From NCBI GenBank assembly GCA_004321745.1, contig SGYO01000003.1, positions 1 to 64,000 of the forward strand: 64,000 nt of DNA, read 5' to 3'. This document shows positions 18,650-26,758 of this stretch, in pieces. How positions within the stretch are numbered: the first letter of the stretch is position 1; each line of letters begins with the position of its first letter. Source of the stretch: a bacterium (lineage in GTDB: Bacteria; Fidelibacterota; Marinisomatia; Marinisomatales; UBA1611). A model generated the notes under the pieces. It ran no database searches. It was not told the origin of the DNA and saw only the letters and a program-made list of their open reading frames with translations. The position numbers and the translations under genes were made by a program.

Positions 18650-19348
18650 TTAATTTTTCTTATTATAAACAAATCTACCACAACTTTGGCAATTATGAAG
18701 ATCGCCTGCTCTGATTTCAGATACCATTTGCAATGGTAGAGCTGCGCCACAACCTCCACAAGAGTTTCCTGAAAGCGGAACGACAGCAATACCAGACCTT
18801 GCAGATATGACTTTATTATATACCTGCATCGTATTATCATCAATTTCTGTTACTTGTTTTTTCCTGGAATTTTCTAAAGCTGCTTTTTCATCAGCGGTCT
18901 CTGATAATGCCTCATCTAGCTTATTACGCCTAACATCAAGATCAGTTTTTAACTCCTCTAGTGACGCTTCATTTTGGTTTATATTTTTTTCCAGAGTTTC
19001 TTTTTCTTCTAAATTTAAAATTAAAAGTTCTTCGTTTTCTTTTTTTTGTTCTTTTAAGTGTTCAATTTCATTGGTTAGAGCATCATACTGTTTGTTATTT
19101 GTAACAAGAAATAACTGGTCTGTTAATTTATTTATTTTTTCCTGAATGCCAGAATTCACTTTCTCAGACTTACTACTATTGAGATTAATTGCTTTTAAAC
19201 TTACTTTATCCGCTTCAACTCTATCTTTTAAGCTATTTTCTTTTTCATTAAGCTCATCAACCATTTTAGGTAAATCACCTAAGAGACTATTGAGGTCTTC
19301 AAGTTGAGAGTCTATATCTTGTAATTCAACAAGTCGCGTTATTGACAT
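18650..19348 (-). CDS. Coiled-coil protein with C-terminal C4-type zinc ribbon
   Basis: Protein of 232 residues with no signal peptide. Residues 1-175 are almost entirely heptad-like coiled coil (LEDLNSLLGDLPKMVDEL and onwards). The C-terminus carries a zinc ribbon, with SCGGCGAALP and NCQSCGRFVYN supplying four Cys. This matches the widespread 'C4-type zinc ribbon domain' family (zf-RING_7; chlamydial CdsZ is a member). The function is unknown in most bacteria; nucleic-acid or protein docking is inferred. It is upstream of rnpB on the same strand and divergent from gcvP. Confidence 0.85.
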   Translation of the reverse strand: MSITRLVELQDIDSQLEDLNSLLGDLPKMVDELNEKENSLKDRVEADKVSLKAINLNSSKSEKVNSGIQEKINKLTDQLFLVTNNKQYDALTNEIEHLKEQKKENEELLILNLEEKETLEKNINQNEASLEELKTDLDVRRNKLDEALSETADEKAALENSRKKQVTEIDDNTMQVYNKVISARSGIAVVPLSGNSCGGCGAALPLQMVSEIRAGDLHNCQSCGRFVYNKKN

Positions 19349-19529
19349 ATTTATTCCTACTTAATTAAGATTTTTTAACATTTCTTCTATATTAAACTTA
19401 TCTCATTAACATCTATATCTGAAATTTTAATTTCAAAATTATATATTGCGATTCCATTGGGAAAATGATTATAAATTTGGACTTATTTATACCTTTAAAA
19501 TTAAAATTTTGAATAATGTTTTAGAGATT

Positions 19530-22349
19530 ATGACAGCAAGCCGTTTAAATTTTTTAAAAAGACACCTTGGCCCGAGTAACACAGACATTGATTTAATGCT
19601 TAAATCTATGTCTGTTAACACAATTGATGAACTTATAGAAAGAGTAATACCTCCAAATATTTTATCAAAAATTGATGAAGATTTAATCGATATTAATCTT
19701 TCTGAGGATGAAGTTTTATTTAAGTTAAAAGATTATTCAAATAAAAATACCTTATACAAATCCTTCATTGGAATGGGCTACTACGGGACTATTGTCCCAA
19801 ACGTAATTAAAAGAAATATTTTTGAGAATCCCGGATGGTACACTCAATATACTCCATATCAAGCCGAAATTAGCCAAGGCCGTTTAGAAGCTTTATTAAA
19901 TTTTCAAACCTTAATCTCAAGTTCTACGGACTTGCCCATTGCCAATGCATCTCTATTAGACGAAGGGACAGCAGCCGCTGAAGCAATGACAATGTTTTTC
20001 AATGCAACTAAGTCAAAAGATAAAAAGACTTTTTTGGTTTCAAAAAATTGCCATCCCCAAACAATTGATGTTTTAAAGACAAGATCAGAACCATTAGATA
20101 TTCTTTTAGTTATTCAAGATGAGAAAGAACTTGTTTTTGATGGAACAGAGTTTGGTATGTTACTACAATATCCTCATACAGATGGCAACCTTTGTGATTA
20201 CACAAAATTAATAAATGAGGCAAAAAATAAAAGTATATACACTTGTTTAGCAACAGATCTTCTGGCTCTTAGTATACTAAAAACGCCCGGTGAAATGAAC
20301 GCCGATGCAGCTGTAGGGAACGCACAAAGATTTGGAGTCCCTTTGGGGTATGGTGGCCCACATGCTGCTTTTTTTGCAACAACAGATGAATTTAAGAGAA
20401 AAATCCCCGGTAGAATCATTGGAGTATCTAATGACAGCCACGGCAATAGAGCTTTGAGAATGGCTTTGCAAACTAGAGAGCAACATATTAGAAGAGAAAA
20501 AGCAACATCAAACATATGCACTTCTCAAGTTCTTTTGGCAATAATGTCTTCAATGTACGCTGTTTATAATGGGCCTAAAAAAATTAAACATATTGCACAG
20601 AAAGTAAACAGACAATGTAACCAATTAGCTGAGTCACTTTTAGCATCAGGTATTCACCTTTTTCACAAAAAATTTTTTGACACAATCCGATTCACACCAA
20701 AAAATGATTGGGAGCCGCTAGCTGAAAACGCAAAGTTTAACTTCAGAAAATATGATGATGGTAGTATCGGAGTTACCATTGATGAAGAAACAAAGGAAGA
20801 TGACATATTTAAAATTTGTGAAATATTTGAAGTAAAAAAAGCTGATCTACTTCAAACTAATTCCCTTAGTGATAAAGACAAAAGAAAAACGGACTATCTA
20901 ACACATGACGTCTTTAATTCCTTCCACTCCGAAACCGAAATGCTTAGATACATTCATAAACTTGAAACAAAAGACCTTTCATTAAACACTAGTATGATTC
21001 CTCTAGGGTCTTGCACCATGAAATTAAATGCTACAACAGAAATGATTCCTGTAACTTGGCCAGAGTTTAGTAATATTCATCCATTTGTACCAGCCGAGCA
21101 GGTCGGGGGATATATGAAAATTTTTGATGATTTGAAATCTTGGCTTTCAATATTAACAGGCTTCGATGACTGCTCCTTACAACCAAATTCAGGAGCACAG
21201 GGAGAGTACACAGGATTGCTCGTAATAAGAGCTTACCATATTAGTCGAAATGAAAAACATCGTAATATTTGTTTAGTTCCAGAATCTGCGCATGGGACAA
21301 ATCCTGCAAGCGCGATAATGGCTGGTATGTCAGTAGAGATAATATTATGCGATCAAGATGGTAACATTGATCTGCAAGATCTAAAAGCAAAAGCAGAATT
21401 GCACTCAGAAAATTTATCTGCCATAATGCTAACCTACCCCTCTACTCATGGAATTTTTGAAAATGAAATCCAAGAAGCTTGTGATATAGTGCATGACCAT
21501 GGCGGTCAAGTATATATTGATGGAGCAAATTTAAATGCTATGGTCGGACTCTGTAAACCAGGAGAATTTGGTGGAGATGTTATGCATATTAATTTACACA
21601 AGACATTTTGTATACCTCATGGTGGTGGTGGACCTGGCATGGGCCCAATCGTTTGCAAAGAACATCTTTCAAAGTTTTTGCCTGCCCATTTATATAATAC
21701 TCCAAACGATGATGAAAACGCCATAAATCCTGTATCAGCAGCGCCTTATGGAAGCAGTAGTATACTTCTTATCTCATGGGTTTACATATCATTGCTAAAT
21801 ACTAAAGGCTTAACAGAATCAACAAAAATAGCAATATTAAATGCAAACTATATGGCTGAAAGGTTAAGTCCTTACTACGATATTCTTTTCAGAGAAAAAA
21901 GCAATTTTAATGCGCACGAATTCATCATTGATATCAGGCCAATAAAGAAAGAATATGGTATTAATGAGGAGGATGTCGCAAAAAGATTAATGGATTATGG
22001 GTATCATGCTCCCACTATGTCCTGGCCAGTGCCTGGTACGATGATGATAGAACCAACAGAGAGTGAATCGAAAAGAGAACTTGATCAATTTTGTGATGCT
22101 CTTATTTCTATCAAAAAAGAGATTGAAGACAGTGTTAATTTTAGTGAATCCCCTCTTAAAAATGCTCCTCATACAGCAATTCAAATAGCATCAGATAATT
22201 GGGATCATCCATACACAAGAAATGAAGCGGCTTTTCCATCTGAACATCAAAAATCTCATAAATATTGGCCACCTGTAAGCAGAATAGATAATGCATATGG
22301 TGATAGAAATCTTGTATGTACATGCCCCACCATAGATGAATATAAATAG
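19530..22349 (+). CDS. gcvP: Glycine dehydrogenase (aminomethyl-transferring), P protein
   Basis: PLP-dependent decarboxylase of the glycine cleavage system; it passes the aminomethyl group to lipoyl-GcvH. Single-chain form (939 residues, both halves fused), with FIGMGYYGT, NPGWYTQYTPYQAEISQGR, the C-terminal half MIPLGSCTMKLNATTEM, and the PLP-lysine segment MHINLHKTFCIPHGGGGPG. An upstream in-frame ATG at 19446 would add 28 residues without family similarity, whereas the ATG at 19530 gives MTASRLNFLKRHLGPS, the normal start. gcvT and gcvH are not in the window. It is followed after 2 nt by a DUF3050 gene, suggesting one transcript. Confidence 0.97.
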   Translation: MTASRLNFLKRHLGPSNTDIDLMLKSMSVNTIDELIERVIPPNILSKIDEDLIDINLSEDEVLFKLKDYSNKNTLYKSFIGMGYYGTIVPNVIKRNIFENPGWYTQYTPYQAEISQGRLEALLNFQTLISSSTDLPIANASLLDEGTAAAEAMTMFFNATKSKDKKTFLVSKNCHPQTIDVLKTRSEPLDILLVIQDEKELVFDGTEFGMLLQYPHTDGNLCDYTKLINEAKNKSIYTCLATDLLALSILKTPGEMNADAAVGNAQRFGVPLGYGGPHAAFFATTDEFKRKIPGRIIGVSNDSHGNRALRMALQTREQHIRREKATSNICTSQVLLAIMSSMYAVYNGPKKIKHIAQKVNRQCNQLAESLLASGIHLFHKKFFDTIRFTPKNDWEPLAENAKFNFRKYDDGSIGVTIDEETKEDDIFKICEIFEVKKADLLQTNSLSDKDKRKTDYLTHDVFNSFHSETEMLRYIHKLETKDLSLNTSMIPLGSCTMKLNATTEMIPVTWPEFSNIHPFVPAEQVGGYMKIFDDLKSWLSILTGFDDCSLQPNSGAQGEYTGLLVIRAYHISRNEKHRNICLVPESAHGTNPASAIMAGMSVEIILCDQDGNIDLQDLKAKAELHSENLSAIMLTYPSTHGIFENEIQEACDIVHDHGGQVYIDGANLNAMVGLCKPGEFGGDVMHINLHKTFCIPHGGGGPGMGPIVCKEHLSKFLPAHLYNTPNDDENAINPVSAAPYGSSSILLISWVYISLLNTKGLTESTKIAILNANYMAERLSPYYDILFREKSNFNAHEFIIDIRPIKKEYGINEEDVAKRLMDYGYHAPTMSWPVPGTMMIEPTESESKRELDQFCDALISIKKEIEDSVNFSESPLKNAPHTAIQIASDNWDHPYTRNEAAFPSEHQKSHKYWPPVSRIDNAYGDRNLVCTCPTIDEYK

Positions 22350-22351
22350 CG

Positions 22352-23143
22352 ATGTTCAAACTACTTAAAAACAACCTACTTAATATTCTTGATGAGACGC
22401 AAGATGAAAGAAATATTTTAAAAAATCATATTTTATATAGCTCCATCAAAACTGAACAACATTTACATTTATTTATGGAGCACCATGTTTTTGCTGTGTG
22501 GGACTTTATGTCAGTATTAAAGTCACTACAAAAAGAATTTACCTGTGTAGAAATTCCTTGGCGACCAAAACCTAATGGAAACTTGTCCAGGTTGTTAAAT
22601 GAAATTGTTCTTGCAGAAGAATCGGATATTGATAGGTTTGGACAACATCTTAGCCACTTCGAAATGTATTACCATGCCATGAAAGAAGCTGGCGCAGACA
22701 CAAAAAAGATAGAAAATTTTCTCACTGAACTGGATAGCTCTGACCTAAAAAATTCGCTTATTAAAAGCAGTGCTCCAAAAGCTGCTAAAGATTTTGTTTT
22801 AGGTACATTTAGATATGTAGACATGAATAAACCGCACCTTACTGCAACAATTTTTACTTTAGGAAGAGAAGAAATAATCCCCGATATGTTTCGTGAACTT
22901 GTAGAAGATCTTGAAAGTAACTCTTCTGGCCAATATAAATCTTTCATCTATTATCTTGACAGACATATTGGTCTTGATGAGGATGAACACACACCGTTAG
23001 CATTAAAAATGATCAAAGAGATATGTGGAGATGATGAACAAAAATGGAAAGAAAGTATAGATTGCGGCAAAAACGTTATGAGATCAAGAATAAAATTTTG
23101 GGATCAAATTTTATATGAAATAAAAAAAACAGACACTAACTAG
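22352..23143 (+). CDS. DUF3050 protein (heme-oxygenase-like fold)
   Basis: 263 residues matching DUF3050 along the whole length: HLFMEHHVFAVWDFMSVLKSLQ near residues 39-60, VEIPWRPKPNGNLSRLLNEIV, then FTLGREEIIPDMF and YLDRHIGLDEDEHTPLAL. The fold is heme-oxygenase-like, a superfamily that includes non-heme di-iron oxygenases. Candidate metal residues are Glu43/His44-45, Glu89/90, Glu173/174, His205, Asp209 and His213, but the exact ligand set is my guess. It is translationally close to gcvP (2 nt) and its stop overlaps the convergent mtaB stop by 8 nt. The reaction is unknown. Confidence 0.82.
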   Translation: MFKLLKNNLLNILDETQDERNILKNHILYSSIKTEQHLHLFMEHHVFAVWDFMSVLKSLQKEFTCVEIPWRPKPNGNLSRLLNEIVLAEESDIDRFGQHLSHFEMYYHAMKEAGADTKKIENFLTELDSSDLKNSLIKSSAPKAAKDFVLGTFRYVDMNKPHLTATIFTLGREEIIPDMFRELVEDLESNSSGQYKSFIYYLDRHIGLDEDEHTPLALKMIKEICGDDEQKWKESIDCGKNVMRSRIKFWDQILYEIKKTDTN

Positions 23144-24443
23144 TCATTAATATTTCACATTCTACATAACTTGTTTTAAAGTCCGAAATAAGTACATTTT
23201 GTATGGTGTTTTCTAAAGAAACTGGTCCTTGGATTCTTGTTTTAATATAATTATCGGTATAACCAAATAGCATACCGTTTTTATTCCTCTCAACAAGCAC
23301 AGGTTTTATTTGCCCAACAGACTTTTCATAAAAAGCAGACTTTTTCTTGTCCGATAGTTCATGCAAAACCTTAGACCTTCTGGATCTTTCACTATGAGGC
23401 ACTACAGGTCTAATATCTATGGCCTCTGTATTTTCCCTTTCAGAATATGTAAAAACATGTAAATAAGAAACATCATTGCTTTTTAGAAAATTATAAGTTT
23501 CAAGAAAGTCTTCATCAGACTCTGTTGGATATCCAACAATTACATCTACACCGATACATGCATCTTGATCAAAACTTTTTATTTTATTTAATCTATCGGA
23601 GTACAGACTAGTTGTATATCTCCTCTTCATAGATTTTAACATCCTATCAGATCCAGATTGTAAAGGTATATGAAAATGTGGCATAAATTTTCTTGATGAG
23701 AAACAGAACTCAATTATTTCATCAGTTAGTAAATTAGGTTCAATGGAAGAAATCCTAATTCTTTCAATATCAACTTTATTATCTATTTGTTGAATTAAAT
23801 CATAAAAATTTTCATCTGTCCCTTTTCCAAAATCACCAATGTTTACTCCCGTTAAAACAATTTCTTTCGCATTTGTTCTAGAGATATCTTTAGCCAAGTT
23901 AACAGTCTTTTTAATCGATGCGTTTCTACTTTTACCCCTCGCTAGTGGGATAGTACAGAAAGTGCAATTATAGTCACAACCATCTTGTACTTTCAAAAAA
24001 GATCTAGTCCGATCATCACTAGAGTAAGATGGCTTAAATGTTTTTACGTCTGTTATGGGTCCACTATATGATGATTTAATATCATTAGAAAAATCAATTT
24101 GATCTAAATAGTTTAACAATTCAAATTTATCTTCTGTGCCTAAAACAAGATTTACATCCTCAATATTTGTTAATTCTTCTGATTTTAATTGAGCATAACA
24201 CCCTACAAGAGTAATGAATGCGTTTGGATTAATACGCTTACTCCTTCTGATAAGTTTACGAGTTTCTTTATTAGCATTTTCTGTAACTGAGCATGTATTA
24301 AATACATATATGTCCGCAAACTCTTTAGAGTCAACATTTTCATAACCATACTTAAGTGAGTCTCTAGACAGTGTTGATGTCTCAGAAAAATTCAACTTAC
24401 AACCTAGCGTATGAAAAGCTATCCTTTTTGCTGTTGTACTCAT
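23136..24443 (-). CDS. mtaB: tRNA t6A37 methylthiotransferase MtaB
   Basis: Radical-SAM methylthiotransferase that converts t6A37 to ms2t6A37 in ANN-decoding tRNAs. The N-terminal MTTase domain supplies three Cys (TLGCKLN, NTCSVT, LVGCYAQ). The radical-SAM cluster motif is CDYNCTFCTIP near residue 150, followed by RGKSRN. The C-terminal TRAM-like region is short. The TLGCKLNFSET N-terminus and absence of the MiaB-specific segments favour MtaB over MiaB or RimO. The length of 435 residues is typical. It is divergent from the PAS-UbiA gene. Confidence 0.92.
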   Translation of the reverse strand: MSTTAKRIAFHTLGCKLNFSETSTLSRDSLKYGYENVDSKEFADIYVFNTCSVTENANKETRKLIRRSKRINPNAFITLVGCYAQLKSEELTNIEDVNLVLGTEDKFELLNYLDQIDFSNDIKSSYSGPITDVKTFKPSYSSDDRTRSFLKVQDGCDYNCTFCTIPLARGKSRNASIKKTVNLAKDISRTNAKEIVLTGVNIGDFGKGTDENFYDLIQQIDNKVDIERIRISSIEPNLLTDEIIEFCFSSRKFMPHFHIPLQSGSDRMLKSMKRRYTTSLYSDRLNKIKSFDQDACIGVDVIVGYPTESDEDFLETYNFLKSNDVSYLHVFTYSERENTEAIDIRPVVPHSERSRRSKVLHELSDKKKSAFYEKSVGQIKPVLVERNKNGMLFGYTDNYIKTRIQGPVSLENTIQNVLISDFKTSYVECEILMTS

Positions 24444-24533
24444 TAAAAAATTTAAAATATGTTTCGTTCTAAGAAAATATTGAGAGCTAAATTTAAATCC
24501 TTATTATTTTTAAAGATAAAGGAAATAAATATT

Positions 24534-25814
24534 ATGAGTAAAAATTTAAAAAGCGTAATAACCTGCGATCTGGATGGTAAAGTTGAAACGTTTAGTGAAG
24601 GTGCGCAGCAATTATTCGGATATACAGAAGAAGAAATTATTGGCAAAGTTAGAGTGAGCGATTTCAGTGCTGGTCAAATTGTATTAGGGCATGTAGTTAA
24701 TTGGCTTGCAGAGTCCGTTGAAAAAGGAGTTTGGGAAGGCAACACTGTTTTTTTACACAAAGACGGAACTGAAATGCCTTGCAAAATTAAAATCACACCC
24801 ACCAAAGATAAGGAAGGTAACCACATCGGCTATTGTGGTGTAACCTCTCCACTATCTGATAAGTCGGCAGATGAAGTCCGTCCAAAAATCAGTTTTGGAA
24901 CAAAGCTATTCAGTTGGATGGTGATAATGAGACTACCATTTTTAACTGCAACTATTGTCCCAATCCTTTTAGGAGCAGCTGTAGCAAGTAGATTTGTAAG
25001 TATTGATTGGTTTTATTTTACTTTAACAATGTTAGGCGGATTTTTATTGCACATAGGTACAAACACATCGAATGACTATTACGACCACACTAGTGGGACA
25101 GATGAAGCAAATTACAACTACATGGTGCCTTTTTCAGGAGGCAGTAGGAGTATTCAAATGGGACTTATCTCAGCTAAAGGTATGTTAAATGTTGCTATAA
25201 TAACTTTTGCTTTAAGTGCTATTGTTGGTATACCTCTTATTTACAAAGCAGGCATAAACATCTTGTATCTTGGGATCGTTGGATTTCTTTCCGGTCTTTT
25301 TTATACAGCTCCACCATTTAGATTTGCATCTAGGAAAGGAATGGGAGAACTTTTAATAGGGTTAAATTTTGGACCTCTAATGGTTGCTGGTAGTTTTCTT
25401 GTGCAAACAGGTGGTGACATGACCCACATCATGGATGCAGTATTTGCAGGGATACCAATAGGCTTTCTAGTAGCTGCTATAGTTTTCGTTAATCAATTTC
25501 CTGATCATGATGGTGATAAAGCAACCGGCAAAAATAATTTAGTAGTTGTTTTTGGGCCAGAGAAAGCGAGGATAGGATATGTTGCATTAATCATAGGGGC
25601 GTTTGTTAGCATAATTGCATTATCCTGGACTAACCCACTGACTTTCCCAACATTATCTCTTGTATCGTTAATAACATCAGTTTACAGTATTTTTACAATA
25701 AAAACATTATACAAACATTATGACAATAGATTATTACAGCCCGCTAATGCAGGAACTATTGGATTACACTTCCTAACGGGGTTATTTTTCTGTGCCGGTA
25801 TATGGCTAGGATAA
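24534..25814 (+). CDS. PAS domain fused to UbiA-family (MenA-like) prenyltransferase
   Basis: Residues about 5-108 form a PAS sensor domain (VITCDLDGKVETFSEGAQQLFGY, with the EEEIIGK and HKDGTEMPCKI hallmarks). From about 120 to the end is an eight- or nine-TM UbiA prenyltransferase with both Mg-prenyl-diphosphate motifs: TSNDYYDHTSGTD (first) and NQFPDHDGDKATGKNNLVV (second). The NDYYD-x3-GTD and N(E/Q)FPD forms are those of MenA/MqnP-like enzymes that prenylate naphthoate acceptors on the way to menaquinone. A PAS module fused to this enzyme is unusual. An upstream ATG (24459) exists, but ATG 24534 has GGAAA about 10 nt before it and starts right at the PAS domain. A CADD-like gene follows after 29 nt. 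Confidence 0.9.
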   Translation: MSKNLKSVITCDLDGKVETFSEGAQQLFGYTEEEIIGKVRVSDFSAGQIVLGHVVNWLAESVEKGVWEGNTVFLHKDGTEMPCKIKITPTKDKEGNHIGYCGVTSPLSDKSADEVRPKISFGTKLFSWMVIMRLPFLTATIVPILLGAAVASRFVSIDWFYFTLTMLGGFLLHIGTNTSNDYYDHTSGTDEANYNYMVPFSGGSRSIQMGLISAKGMLNVAIITFALSAIVGIPLIYKAGINILYLGIVGFLSGLFYTAPPFRFASRKGMGELLIGLNFGPLMVAGSFLVQTGGDMTHIMDAVFAGIPIGFLVAAIVFVNQFPDHDGDKATGKNNLVVVFGPEKARIGYVALIIGAFVSIIALSWTNPLTFPTLSLVSLITSVYSIFTIKTLYKHYDNRLLQPANAGTIGLHFLTGLFFCAGIWLG

Positions 25815-25843
25815 TTTAAATCATTTAACGTTTGGAGTACTGT

Positions 25844-26518
25844 ATGAACAAAATTGAATTTTTAAATATAATTGAAAACAAAATTGAAGAGCATCATTTA
25901 TTAAACCACTCTTTTTATAAAGCTTGGAATGCAGGTGAATTAGATCGATCTACTATTCAAGAATATGCTGCCCAATACTTTAAGCATGTTTCTGCTTTCC
26001 CTAGATATTTATCATCAATCCACTCAAACTGTGATGATATATCAGTAAGACAAGAAATTCTAGAAAACTTAATCGATGAGGAGCGTGGTGATGAAAATCA
26101 TCCAGAATTATGGATGCGTTTTGCAGAAGGCATGGGTAAAAAAAGAGAAGATGTAAAAAATACTGTTGCAATAAAAGAAACTAAAGAGCTAGTGGACAAT
26201 TTTATGAAACTATCAAAAGACGAGCGTTACCATGTTGGATTCAGTGCTCTTTATTGTTATGAATCTATGATCCCTGAAATTGCCGAAAATAAAATTGACG
26301 GTTTAAAGAAATATTACGGTGCTAAAAATGGTGAGGATACATTAAAGTTCTTTGAGGTGCATCAATCAGCAGATATCATTCACAGGCAAGTTATTAAAGA
26401 TTTAATTGGCGATGTTTGTGATACTGATGAAAAGAAAGAAGAAGCGCTAGAAGCTATTGAACTTGCATTATCTTCTTTAAACAATTTCCTCTCAGGAATG
26501 GAAAGAGTCTACTGTTAG
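25844..26518 (+). CDS. CADD-like heme-oxygenase-fold di-metal protein, possible p-aminobenzoate synthase
   Basis: Protein of 224 residues in the TenA/PqqC/CADD superfamily. The ligand pattern of Chlamydia CADD (Glu81, His88, Glu142, His174, Asp178, His181) reappears as Glu79, His86 (ERGDENHPELWMRF), Glu140 (YCYESMIPE), and His173/Asp177/His180 (VHQSADIIH). Tyr25 and Lys150 fall where CADD has Tyr27 and Lys152, the residues reported to be consumed in self-sacrificing pABA formation. I therefore infer pABA supply for folate. PqqC or a thiaminase are less likely. The start is the ATG at 25844 with GGAG 6 nt upstream, rather than the TTG at 25832. Confidence 0.82.
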   Translation: MNKIEFLNIIENKIEEHHLLNHSFYKAWNAGELDRSTIQEYAAQYFKHVSAFPRYLSSIHSNCDDISVRQEILENLIDEERGDENHPELWMRFAEGMGKKREDVKNTVAIKETKELVDNFMKLSKDERYHVGFSALYCYESMIPEIAENKIDGLKKYYGAKNGEDTLKFFEVHQSADIIHRQVIKDLIGDVCDTDEKKEEALEAIELALSSLNNFLSGMERVYC

Positions 26519-26531
26519 GTATAGATTAATA

Positions 26532-26687
26532 TTATGAGCGTCGGTCCTCTTCAGAACGGCGCTCATCTTGTCTCCTATCTTCATCAGTTCTTCTATTATT
26601 TTCAACTGTTACATTGCTTACTCTTCGATCGGCATTTCTGCGGTCATCACTTCGTCTATCGTCACTGAGTGTTCTTTTTTCAGACAT
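26532..26687 (-). CDS. Small, highly charged DRR-repeat protein
   Basis: Predicted protein of 51 residues, almost all Asp, Arg, Glu, Ser and Asn. It carries repeated DRR/ERR units: DDRRSDDRRNADRR in the first half and NRRTDEDRRQDERRSEEDRR in the second, split by VSNVTVEN. No TM, signal or Cys. The start at 26687 is preferred over 26741 because a GGA-containing site (TAGGAATACGAATATG) precedes it and because the longer form would run through the hairpin at 26716-26744. The function is unknown. Similar Arg/Asp repeat peptides can be disordered and RNA- or membrane-associated, which is conjecture here. The TerB-like gene is upstream on the same strand, across a terminator. Confidence 0.6.
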   Translation of the reverse strand: MSEKRTLSDDRRSDDRRNADRRVSNVTVENNRRTDEDRRQDERRSEEDRRS

Positions 26688-26710
26688 ATTCGTATTCCTA
26701 TTTAAATTAA

Positions 26711-26744
26711 TAAAAACGATACCTGGGATTAACCCAGGCATCGT
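26711..26744 (-). terminator. Rho-independent terminator after the TerB-like gene
   Basis: Near-perfect 12-bp stem (ACGATxCCTGGG / CCCAGGxATCGT with one A-C mismatch) around a 5-nt ATTAA loop at 26716-26744, followed on the minus strand by TTTTTA. It lies 15 nt past the TerB-like gene and just before the DRR-repeat gene. A T-run also follows on the plus strand, so it may work in both directions. Confidence 0.75.
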
Positions 26745-26758
26745 AATATATTTTTTAA

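Noticed and set aside
18807-19145. Plus-strand reading frame of 112 codons rich in Ser and Phe
   Set aside because: It is the mirror of the Glu/Lys-rich coiled coil of the zinc-ribbon gene on the other strand; no ribosome-binding site and no known domain.
19349-19529. Glycine riboswitch upstream of gcvP
   Set aside because: gcvP often has one, but I see no tandem conserved aptamer cores in this 181-nt leader; only an AT-rich short palindrome (GAAATTTTAATTTC) is present.
25844-26518. PqqC (pyrroloquinoline quinone synthase) or TenA thiaminase
   Set aside because: No other pqq or thi genes nearby, and the di-metal ligand pattern fits CADD-type oxygenases rather than metal-free PqqC or Cys-based TenA.
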